Shown here: piece after piece, positions 36,566 through 46,290 of the stretch
Numbering within the stretch: position 1 is the stretch's first letter
How the letters are laid out: each line of letters starts with the position of its first letter
Assembly (NCBI GenBank): GCA_003254885.1
Contig: QANT01007733.1
Location: 1-64,000, forward strand
Length of the DNA stretch: 64,000 nucleotides
Source of the DNA: Purshia tridentata
Lineage: Eukaryota > Streptophyta > Magnoliopsida > Rosales > Rosaceae
Direction: 5' to 3'
Made by a program: the position numbers and the translations under genes
The notes under the pieces: model-generated
Databases searched by the model: none
What the model saw: the letters and a program-made list of their open reading frames with translations, nothing else
What the model was told of the DNA's origin: nothing

Positions 36566-37776
36566 AGAGACAACAATTTGGCCTGACATGTACCGGGCTG
36601 GCAGGCAGGTATTCTGGATATTGTTTTGCACCTAAATGTGTTTGCTTTTATATTTTTTGATTCTGATTTTCAGAATAGTTTAAAAAATGAAGAGGTTTGT
36701 ATTATCTTTAGGGTTATTTTAAATGTGATTTTTCGTTTGGGCTGTATCTTGTATGTGTTGGAGATTTTTATTTTTCCCCTGCCCTTCTAATCTAGATTTT
36801 ATGAAAAGGAGTGGTAACATGAACTTGTTTCTTGATGTGCTTTCATCAATTTCAAATGGATAAATCATTGTTTTTTGTCTCCCCAAGAGCTTCAAAAATT
36901 GACCGACTAATTTGATAATATTTGGTAGCTGCTCTTGTTAAACTTGGATTGTCCATGAGCAGAATATTGACTTGAGAGCGATTTCCTTACTACTTGTAAT
37001 TAACCTGATTGAATTGCCTCACGTGGTTCCAATATAACAGTGTGTATGACTAGTAGTTGCCTCAGTTTCGAAGATTTTCTTTCGACAGTTGAGACTTGAA
37101 GTTTTAAGTTTAGTTTTGGATGCTCACATTTCTATGCATCATTTTCTTAATTTGGTAGCAAGATAAGTCCTCTTAGTCCCGAACCCCAAGAAGCATTTCT
37201 GCTTCTGCAGCAATTCTTTTGACCCTGGGATGATTTAATTATCACATTTTACAACAGCCAACTTTTACTATTAAAAATTTGACTTTTTCTAAATGCCTGG
37301 GTCTTGAACGAACTGATTTTTCATTTTAATTATTCTAATTTCATTCATTGCTTTTCTCCTAAATATTGTGGAACCAAGTCCGTTGACCTGAATGCAGGAA
37401 GCAGCATAATACTAGTACAAATCCACTGCTGCTGCTGCTGCTGGAGTCCTCAAATTGCAGGATTATGCCATTGTCTATCTATTTATGAAAATCATGAAAC
37501 ATTGTGGATAAAGCTAATCGCTTCAACAATTTCCATAAAGAAAAAAGAAAAGCGCTTCAACAAGCGTAAAAGTGGGATGGTTCTGGGCAAGAGATTCTTT
37601 ATGACAAAAGCACCGCATTCGATACACTAGTACAGAAAGCACCTAAAAACAGAGTACTTTTCTTTTTGGTTTTAGAGGGATGGTTCTGCCTTCTGCACAC
37701 AATTCCTATACTATATTATAAAATATTTGACAGTTTTTATTTGGGAAGAAATAGGGAAAAAGATGGTACTATTTTA
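36566..37776. other. WEB gene 3'UTR and spacer
   Basis: Begins with the 3'UTR. A (CTG)n run lies at 37425-37443. Nothing else recognised. Confidence 0.4.
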
Positions 37777-38279
37777 TTAAAAGAAGAGAATTTCTATTTA
37801 TACCCAATAATCTTTTTTTGTTACTCAATTTCTTAATTTATTTAACACCCATATTTTTCAAATCAGTTTTTTCTTATTTTATCCCATCTCAATTACCATA
37901 TTTCCCTTATTAATAAATACCTAATCCATTATTTTAATTTTTTTTTTTTACCCACAATTTTGCACACATACCAAAAATAATAAATTTATCTCCCAACCTA
38001 AGCATTTACACTATACTCATACACAACAGGCCAACACCATACCTAATAGCTACCATATTCCCCTTACCACCACCGAATAGAACACCCAAGCTCAGTCCTT
38101 AAGCTTTTTATTTGTTATTTTGGGCAAATTAAACATATTTTATGATGGGTTTGTTGTTTTTATATGAATTTTATCAATTGGTTTGAGTTTTTGGTGGATT
38201 TTTGGGTTGGATTCATTTATGCTGTCAGAGGCCATTCGGCTCTGGTCTGCCGAGTTCGTCGCAAATCTTCAGTTGGTAT

Positions 38280-38427
38280 CAACTGGACATTTCTCATTTG
38301 TTTAGCCGGCTCCAACCGAACATTTCTCATTTGTTCGGCCGGCTTCAATCGAATATTTCTCATTTGTTCGGCCAACTCCAACTGAACATTTTTCATTTGT
38401 TTGGCTGGCTCCAACCAAACATTGTAG
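38280..38427 (+). repeat. 33-bp tandem repeat (4.5 units)
   Basis: Units start at 38280, 38313, 38346, 38379 and 38412 (partial). Each contains CATTTCTCATTTGTT or a close variant and a GGCCGGCT-like segment. The length is a multiple of three, so a spurious ORF reading LICSAG-type repeats runs through it; I do not regard that as a gene. Confidence 0.85.
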
Positions 38428-38428
38428 T

Positions 38429-38456
38429 CGTGTTCGGTTTTGGTTCGCCGAACACG
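38429..38456. other. Perfect 9-bp-stem hairpin
   Basis: CGTGTTCGG and CCGAACACG pair perfectly around a 10-base loop, directly after the 33-bp repeats. The half-motif TTCGG also recurs in the repeat units, suggesting a common origin. Confidence 0.7.
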
Positions 38457-39416
38457 TCCCGAACAAAAAATTTTTAAAATGTCTAAAACATGGAAAAATG
38501 CAAAAAAATTACACAAAATACACGCATACATTATTTGGAGGCTTATAAGGTACGATTTCATCATTCATCTTCCTAAAAACCCTTGTTTTGATGTTAAAGT
38601 TTAATTTGATGTTAGTGTGAATGTGAGAGAGGGTGTGAGTGAGAGTGAGGATGAGTGAGGATGGTTAGGTTATGGCTAGTAAAGGAGTTGGGTATGGAAA
38701 GAAAATCTGATTTTTTAAAAGTTTTAATTTGTCCTTCTTAGTAATTTTACTAAGGGATAAAATGGTCCATTCAAGTTTAAATTATATGTTGAGTATCAAA
38801 AGAAAATTGTTGGATATGACTAAAATTTCCCTTAAAAGAAATGTCCAAACTAATTAGATTACTAAATATCTTCAGTATCAAGTATCAAGATATCTTCCCT
38901 TTTTTTTTGTCAAATATCTAGAATTCAAGATTATAATCTAATTAAAATTTTCCTAAAGATTGGAGTAGTAGACTAGTAGGTGTGCCCCTCCCTGTTCCTG
39001 TCCTCTGTGTGTTGTCAATTACCAAACAACCGAACTTATTCTTCTCTTGGCTTTTTTCATTTCGATTTTTCCACGTTATTTCATTAAAATTGATTGGGAC
39101 TTAATTTTTGATAGGCTTAAAAAAAAGCCTATTTTCTATAATTGACTTAGAAAAAAACCTAAAATAAAATGATACAAAACACATAGGTACTATTTAAAAT
39201 CACATTTATCTCAACTTTTTTAGTTATTGGCTTATTTATTGTCAACAATTTAATAGGTTAAAACAGTTTTATAGGTTGAACCGTGGCGTAGAAAAGATGC
39301 CGTCAGCATTTTTGAGTGAGATATTTTATTAAAAAGCCCTCCAAAGTAGAATAATCAATTGTTTGCAAGATTGAGAAGCGCGTTAAGCATTGGCCAAGAC
39401 AATTACACATTAGTCA

Positions 39417-39424
39417 TATAAATA
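39417..39424 (+). promoter_or_regulatory. TATA box of the NERD-domain gene
   Basis: TATAAATA lies about 145 bases upstream of the start codon, leaving room for a leader of about 115 bases. Confidence 0.5.
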
Positions 39425-39567
39425 GCAGATGTCAGATACTAGATAGAGTATTTTTCAGAAGAAACATACCTAAAACGAAATACATACGAAGATTTCCTTC
39501 CCGAAGAAGTTTTTAATTTTCCAGAAAAATCTAGATCCTCTCTCACACTCACACACAGCAAACAAGG

Positions 39568-42075
39568 ATGTGGTTACAGATCATCTGCGGTCTGATCATT
39601 TACAGATTGGTAAAGTGCTTCTTCGATGAAGATGTTTTGGACGTGGAAACCTCTGATTCGAATGCTCTCTTCTCCGTCGCCGCCAAGCTTGCAAAGATTT
39701 ATGATGGTAAAGTCTATGTGGGGCTTCGGATTCCGGATGCTGATACCGGTACGCGCCAGAATATCGATTTGGTTATTGTCTCCAAAGGGTAAACCATCTT
39801 CAAATTATTATCTTGCCTTATTTTTATTATCATGATTTGATGATTACAAACCCAAATAACATTGTGTTTCTTTTTTCATTACAAATAAAATAAAGGGAGG
39901 CAACGGTGATAGCTGTCAAGAATTTCTCAGGATTTATCTCAGTTAAGCCGGATGGCAGCTGGGTTCATGAAGACTACAAGAAGCTCAAAGTGGAGCACCA
40001 TCCTGATCCTGTAAGGCAGCCTCAAACGTTTGCTTCTTCACTGCTTAACTAAGTATTTCTTCTGCCATGTTAATTGCCAAATTGTTGCCTGTTCAATGTT
40101 ATGAGACTTGTATATCTACTTGCAAATGAATTGTAACTCAAGGTCCACCAACTACCATAATACTAGATTTATTTCTTAATGAAAATGTATATCTCATCCA
40201 GTCCACGTAGCCTCAATGGGAATTCCAGTTTTCATTGACATGGCATCGATTTCTTGATACTCATCATTTTGGTTTTTCAGATCAGTTAGTATGAACTTTA
40301 CGGTCTTGCCAGGAAAAAATAAGTAATCCCTTTGTGGAAATTGAGAATTTGGTCTTACATTTGTTTCTCCAATTTTCGTTTCTTTTCAGGTGGTGGAGAC
40401 TAAAAGACAAGCTTCAATTCTTGAATCATATCTAGAACAAAGAGGAGTTGCTTTACCAGAAGGATATTTGTCTTCCAAAGTAATACTTTCCAATCCAAAA
40501 GTTTGGTATGTGCTGGAGTTTTCTTGATGATTTCACAATCAGCCCTTTCATGTTTTGGATGCAACATAAGATCTATTCTTTATTGCTCTAATTTATTATT
40601 ACTTGAACTTCTGTCAGTACTATTTTCATCCACATTAATGGTGTTCTGGTTTTTTCATTTTGTTCCATTTTTCTTGCCTTGAACGTTACTAAAGTGTGAT
40701 TTTTTACCATTTCTCAAACTATCGGGGCAGGTGGTTGAGAGTTCTTGACTTGTAGGAGTAGGATATATGTTAAAGTGTGAAGCTATATATTGCATATGGT
40801 CTTTAAGAAAACATTCAAGGGAGATGAAATAGGGAATTAAATTACATGAGAATCTAATTAATTTTGATGCTAATAACAGTTCTTACATTTGGTATGTATC
40901 AAAGTCTCATATTACATGTGTTTTTTCTTGTAGTACCATTCAGTCAAGCAATTTTCCATCAGAAATCATAACCTATGACCAGTGGGTACAGCTGAAACCA
41001 GAACCAAAAAGTATGTTTACTGGTTGGATTAAGGGTGCCTTCCGTGGTGGAAAGAAAGAGATGCAAGAATCCATACATCAGAAGCTTGATTTCATTCTTA
41101 GTACGGCTCCAATGTGGGACAGGTTTGTTGCTATGTATACTCTGATACTTTGCAGTTTATGTTGCCTTGGAATTGAGATGAGGTGTTATCTTTGAGGCCT
41201 TAATGCCTTATTGAAGCCAACTCAGTTCCAATCTGATCCGATGCATAAATATGATATTCAGTGCACAGTATACACTCGCATGATGTAATAAATAGATGGA
41301 TAATTAGATGCATAAAAGTCATTGAAAAATCCCATTATGAATAACCAAAGGTTGAACTCGTTCACTGGAGGTGAAGTCAGTTGGGACTAGGCAGCCTGTT
41401 CAACTCTACTTGGGCTAACCTTTTAGCCATTTCTTTCCATCCAAGTTGGAATCAAAGGGAAATAGGCCTTGCCATATATTCTGAATTCATTTATGTGGAT
41501 GTAATTTAGTGTTTTTAACTTTTTCTTGAACTATGGATGAAATGCTACTTGAAGAAAAACTTGTTTCCTGATTGGTCTGCAGGTTGGAGATTAAAGGTAA
41601 TAAGTATGTTCTGGGGGAATTTCTGGAATTTAAGGGCAAGCAGGAAGATGTTCTGGCTTTGAGAAAAATCAAAAGATCAAAGATTAGCCACCTTGTTGTC
41701 CAAAAGACGAGCATGCTTGGATTTGGTAATCCCTCAAGTGATCGCACTTTTTATTATTATTTATGCGTAGTAACACAAAATGGTGAAAGATGCAACGGAA
41801 TACATCTTGATTAAAGGTCTGGGAAATTGGAATTTTAAATGGATACAGGCCAAGTTATATATGTTTATTAAGTTGGGCTTTTATTTTTGGCAGCCCCCTC
41901 AAGGCTCCAGGTTTTGTACTCTCCTCGTGATTATAGGAGTGAAGGAGGTTCAGCTTCTGAGTGGAAGGAAGTGAATGTAAGGTCAAGCACAGAGGTTCTC
42001 TTTCAGCCAGCAAATTCTTCCAAAGTCCGCAAATTTAAGCTCTCTTCAATTGTTTCTATGTCACTGAGTGCTTAA
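39568..42075 (+). CDS. NERD-domain (nuclease-related) membrane-anchored protein
   Basis: Six exons: 39568-39788, 39896-40010, 40390-40505, 40934-41122, 41583-41725, 41894-42075; total 966 nt, 321 aa, phases all consistent. The N-terminus (MWLQIICGLIIYRLVKCFF) looks like an uncleaved signal anchor. The NERD domain follows: KVYVGLRIPD, NIDLVIVSKG, EATVIAVKNFSGFISV, W..EDYKKL, then QASILESYLEQRG and an FRGGKKEM stretch. NERD domains are distant relatives of restriction-type nucleases. The acidic and Glu/Lys-containing core (NIDLVIV...VIAVKNF) is kept, but nuclease activity has not been shown for the plant proteins as far as I know. Role unknown; gene intact. Confidence 0.85.
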
Positions 42076-42550
42076 GGATTGCCTTAAATTCTCTTTTTGT
42101 AATTGTGTCTTGTACTGTCATTTAGATGTGTGGTGATGTACATATGGCAATACGATATCTAATTTTAAGATGATTTACTTGATTGCAAATCAAATGTAAA
42201 CATACAGGAAATATATGTAGAGCGATTGAGCTCATGATGCCTCATAGGTAATAAGTGAACCTTGCTTTGCTTGCTTAATGTGAATTATGATTCCAAATCC
42301 AAACAGCCTGCAGCCTACAATAGTCTACAGGGAAGGGATCGATCACAACTTAAAAGGGAGAAATGTATATATCATCATATCTGATGTAATTACGTAGGAC
42401 CAGTCTTGCCCTTCGTTACATGATGTGAGAAGCAAAAATCATACATCATACATCATACATCTGGTTAGAGCTATCATCACTTCCTGAGAAGAAGGCTACG
42501 GTAATACCTTGGGGACGAGGACAGGGGGATGCAGCTATTAGCCAGATATC
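42076..42550. other. Convergent 3' spacer
   Basis: 3'UTRs of the NERD gene (+) and the PEPCK-like gene (-), with a CATACAT microrepeat at about 42440-42462. Confidence 0.4.
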
Positions 42551-45500
42551 TCAGAACGAGAATTCTTCTGGCAGCTCTTGAAATTTGCTTGATAGGAAGC
42601 TCTCGTACTTGTACTGAAGATTCCCACCTGGGAAGATGTACATACAATGATCTACTAAAGTTTATATATGTATATACTCCCCAACAAGGGGAAGACGAAA
42701 AAAAAGGGTCACGAGGTTACCTTCAGCTTGAAATGGTGGCATGTTCTTGGACAAAGTTGATTCCACCAACTTAATGAATTCTTTGCCTGATATATCAAAT
42801 ATAACAGTATATTGATTAAAATCTATAATTTCCTTTAGTATAATGAAACACCATTGTGGATTTCAGAGTGCAGCTAGTTCAAGCACTAAGGGGAACAAAT
42901 TGCATACATAGAACTGAACCTGTTATATCATATTTTTTCTACAAGAACACCAAACCCCACAATTTCCAAGTATCCTGCAAATTCATCATGTATCCGGTAT
43001 CCCTAACCCAGCAATTTTAGGATGCCAATGAAAAAGAAGCAACTATATCAAGAGGCTCACTCCTATCAACGAGAGAGTTCAAGTCATCCCATTTTCTCTT
43101 ACCAGTTACACTCTTTTCTCCTCTATTGACATTAACCAGGTAGGATGAGATCTGGTCATCTTTCAACTGCAGCAATGCAGAAAGATAAATAGTTCACATA
43201 ATTGTATAACGAGATATTATCAAATGTACATAAATGGACAAAGCATATTATTAAAAAAAAAATAGTTACAATATTTGACCTTGGACAGAAACACCTTCGC
43301 TAGTTCCAATGGGTTAATAGATGAAGGGTTGTTGCTGTATGCAGGAATGAACTTCCCATTCTGATAACCTGCCAGGAAGTGATAAGCTGCCTGGCCAGGG
43401 GAGAGCTTTGATACAGATGGGATAACACCAGAACTGCTTAAACATAATTTATAAAAGGCAATTTCTTTACTCACAGCACATTCATAAAGCACAGTAATAT
43501 GAAAGGAAGCAATGGGTGTGGATAACAATTTTACAGTGTAGTGATATTGCAGGACAAAAATTTGGCCAGCACGTCCAAAGAGGGTTACGCATTCCTACTC
43601 AAAGCATGCCTAGAGAGAACCTGACAACTCTGAAACTCTCTACAGTGTTCTGTTACCTGTCAGAAGATGCAAGGACTGCAGCAGCAGGCAATTGGAATAG
43701 ATTTGAGCAACCAAAACTCCCAGTTTGAAACAATGCGGAAACACCTTCAGAAGAAAGAATTACACCTGCATCTGTAGGTACCAACAGATCTCCACAACTC
43801 TTAATGGTATCTTTGGGTGCAAATAAGATAACCACAGAATCACCAGACACGAAAAGCCTGAAAATTTGCAACCTCCCAATGTAAACTCCCCATTGCATAC
43901 TAATAAAAACCGTAATGCTCAACAAAAGAGTGGAGAACTGTACCTTGCAGATAGCGGAAGGCCTCCCCGTGCAAATATAACAGGTCCAGACAAGGCAGCT
44001 AGTGCTTGTTTAGTTCCATTTGAATCTGAGAATGCTTTACCACATAAAACAAGTGATGAATGCTCAATGTCAGCAGCTATAAATCCATTATTTCAGTGTC
44101 CCCAATGCCTGGACTGCATGATCAGAAGTACAAATTGACATGACATAAAAAAATATAGGTCTTTACAGTAATAAATTTAATACAACAAAGGGATCTGCTA
44201 AAGCTGTAGCAGCTCCGACCACTAACATGCCCTTGAGAACATATTAAGAAAAACTAGTCCAGGGAGAATCTCTCAGCAATTGTGTCTGTCATTTTACCTT
44301 CAAAATTTAAAAACATGTATTAGGCAACCAAAGAGAAGCACAGTTGCATTTGGGTCCAAGAATTTGCAAATGATTCCGTAATTTGTTGGAAGATTAGCAT
44401 GAATCCATCATTTATTCTACATATTACCTCCTTTTGCAACCTTATTCAAGCATGGAGATGAAGGAAGGTATCTTTTTTCTCTTTCTTTTTTTCACTTCTC
44501 GAAAACAAAGGAATGGTTGCTGGATCATGCATATTATATATATACACACACACACACACACATAGACAGATATTGATTGCATGAGAAATTCTTATGCATG
44601 TTTGCTTTGAGTTGAATATACCTCAAAGAAGTAGCGACATAAACTGTCAAAGGACAAGGATCATGAGAAACTGCACGGGTGGGAGTCCCCCAGAGAATAC
44701 TGGATAGTGACAACACAGCAGACGGACTATCACTTATTACACGAACTTTTGCATCAGATTTTGGTGATGAACCAATAGCCCCATCATGAACAAATATGTT
44801 TGAGATGGATGATATGTGATTTATGACCTGATAATATCAAATAATAGTATGATAAACATTAAGCAGGAATAGAGCATTGCGGACAGTAAGCAAAACAAGA
44901 CAATAAAAAANAAAAAAAAAAAAAAAAAGATTTGAACGTGCCTGTTTCAAAAGCTTACTGAACTGTGCCTTGGAAATTTCAGAAGCTCCACGAGGGACAT
45001 TTCCTCTAACATAAAGTGGAAGTCCTGGCAATGATTCTAGAGGGAACTAATGGGGGAACTAATAAGTTAATATGAATGAAACAAATGGTACTAAAAGAAT
45101 GCAAAAGTGTACCTGTAATTATTGCACCCTTGTGTTGTAGTTGAGAGGAATTCAAATTTTGAAAAGCTTTGTCCTTGACGATTACACCTTTTCCAGCCAA
45201 AGCCCAGTTAAGACCATAAGAAAATCCAGGGCCCTCTGTGCAATAAAGAAAACGTGAGGAACATATCCCATCACCTATTCACCTGCAAAGTCGATTACCC
45301 CATGAAGAAAGTGAACAAGAAACTCCACGCAGTATGATAATGCTATGTCATATGAAATCAATTATTAGCTACCAGTACCAATAGGACTTAGGTGAAAACA
45401 CACAATTGACAGAAATTTTCGATTATGTTTCACCTTCGTCTTGGACCATTGAGGCTGAAGCTGCATTCTGCAAAATTCCATTACATATTAATATATATTA

Positions 45501-45554
45501 TAACAACAACTACATGTTTCAATTACATTACAGTTTTCAACATCAATGCCATGC

Positions 45555-45607
<53 letters not shown>

Positions 45608-45704
45608 TGACGCGTGGGGAGGAGAGGAAGAAAGGGAGGAAATAGTTGGATTTTGAGCGAGTGAATGAGCTTTCCACGAAGCTCTTGAGGATTAGGTTCC
45701 TCAT
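42551..45704 (-). CDS. PEP carboxykinase (ATP)-like protein, probable pseudoenzyme, one-base frameshift
   Basis: Eleven exons: 45612-45704, 45434-45467, 45113-45235, 44942-45036, 44622-44827, 43944-44113, 43657-43857, 43280-43433, 43103-43166, 42721-42786, 42551-42627; about 427 aa once the frame change is allowed for. The N-terminal part is PEPCK-like (LPLYV, NIFVHDGAIG, KVRVISDSPSAVLSL, then PT), and SPGQAAYHFLAGY matches the family's YHF-SGYT block. Where true PEPCK has the P-loop GLSGTGKTTL, this protein reads FAPKDTIKSCGDLL, so ATP binding and catalysis are doubtful. The N-terminus (RNLILKSFVESSF) could target an organelle. Exon 6 is one base out of phase (170 nt), giving a premature stop: assembly error or real null allele. 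Intron 4 uses a GC donor. Role unknown. Confidence 0.6.
44911..44911. other. Single unresolved base in a homopolymer
   Basis: An N lies in an A-run (44905-44929) inside intron 4 of the PEPCK-like gene. It shows that the assembly is weak at homopolymers in this region. Confidence 0.95.
45557..45604 (+). repeat. (GA)n microsatellite in intron 1 of the PEPCK-like gene
   Basis: About 22 GA units. On the coding (minus) strand this is (CT)n directly after the exon 1 donor GTCAGT. Reading through it would give Ser-Leu repeats, which is why short ORFs run across it. Confidence 0.9.
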
Positions 45705-45980
45705 CCTTTGTCTCTTACTTGGCTATCGAATATCGATTGGGGATGTCGACCACTGTGTCCACACTTCACACAGTGTCTGAGAAAGAGAGAGAGAGAGAGA
45801 GAGGAGTGGAGATGATAGCCTTTATGGGCCTTTTTCCATAATGGTCCAACCAAACCATGTCCTTGTGCAGGCTGGGCTGGGCCTGGACTGTCTGTTAATT
45901 GATAAATAAAAATCAGTGATGTCAATAATTAGTTCTAATATTCCGTTTTCAGATTTCGATTGTAAAAAAAAAAAAAAAAA

Positions 45981-45990
45981 NNNNNNNNNN
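45981..45990. other. Assembly gap (10 N)
   Basis: Ten Ns between two A-runs, in the spacer between the divergent PEPCK-like and FRS4-like genes. Its true length is unknown and part of the shared promoter region may be missing. Confidence 0.98.
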
Positions 45991-46050
45991 AAAAAAAAAA
46001 AAAAAAACCCGAAAGGGCTGGGGAATTTGGCGAAGACGAGGAAGAAGTTG

Positions 46051-46059
46051 AAACCCTAA
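46051..46059 (+). promoter_or_regulatory. Telo-box in the FRS4-like leader region
   Basis: AAACCCTAA, the plant telo-box often found near start sites of growth-related genes, lies 240 bases upstream of the first ATG. Functional role inferred only. Confidence 0.4.
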
Positions 46060-46290
46060 CTCAAGTGGATCTGATCTCATCTATCTAGCAAAGTGAGTAG
46101 TAGTACATTCGTTATCTCTTTCTTAACTTAGGTTTACTCATCTCCTATTTGATCTATCTCGTATCAGATAAGTAGTAAAATTATTGCTCACACCATTTGT
46201 GTATCTTGTAACATACAGGCACCTTGGTAATGGGAACGCAAAGCCAAATCTTTATTTTATGTCCATGGGAGAAGGCTGTGTTGAATATTT

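Larger units (their letters stand above)
37777..38840. mobile_element. Non-autonomous Mutator-like (MULE) element, 1046 bp
   Basis: The element spans 37786-38831. It is flanked by identical 9-mers TTAAAAGAA (37777-37785 and 38832-38840), the size of Mutator target duplications. Its ends are diverged inverted repeats: GAGAATTTC...ACCCAATAAT on the left and GGGAAATTT...ATCCAACAAT on the reverse of the right, about 19 of 26 positions matching by eye and further similarity inward. No transposase. It carries an internal minisatellite (38280-38427) and a perfect hairpin (38429-38456). Confidence 0.65.

Noticed and set aside
38280-38427. CRISPR-like array
   Set aside because: Units are directly adjacent with no unique spacers, and the host is a plant nuclear genome.
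38429-38456. Helitron 3' hairpin
   Set aside because: The hairpin is not followed by CTRR-T, and the surrounding element has a 9-bp target duplication, which Helitrons lack.
38164-38564. Repetitive ORFs on both strands reading LICSAG-like units
   Set aside because: Produced by the 33-bp tandem repeat (multiple of three) inside a transposon; no family resemblance and no start or splice context.
44160-44290. Extra exon of the PEPCK-like gene (minus strand, near VVGAATALADPFVV)
   Set aside because: No acceptor/donor pair restores phase with both neighbours, and it does not resemble the family; a one-base indel in the known exon is simpler.
45425-45645. Arg-Glu repeat ORFs
   Set aside because: Artefact of the (GA)n microsatellite in an intron.
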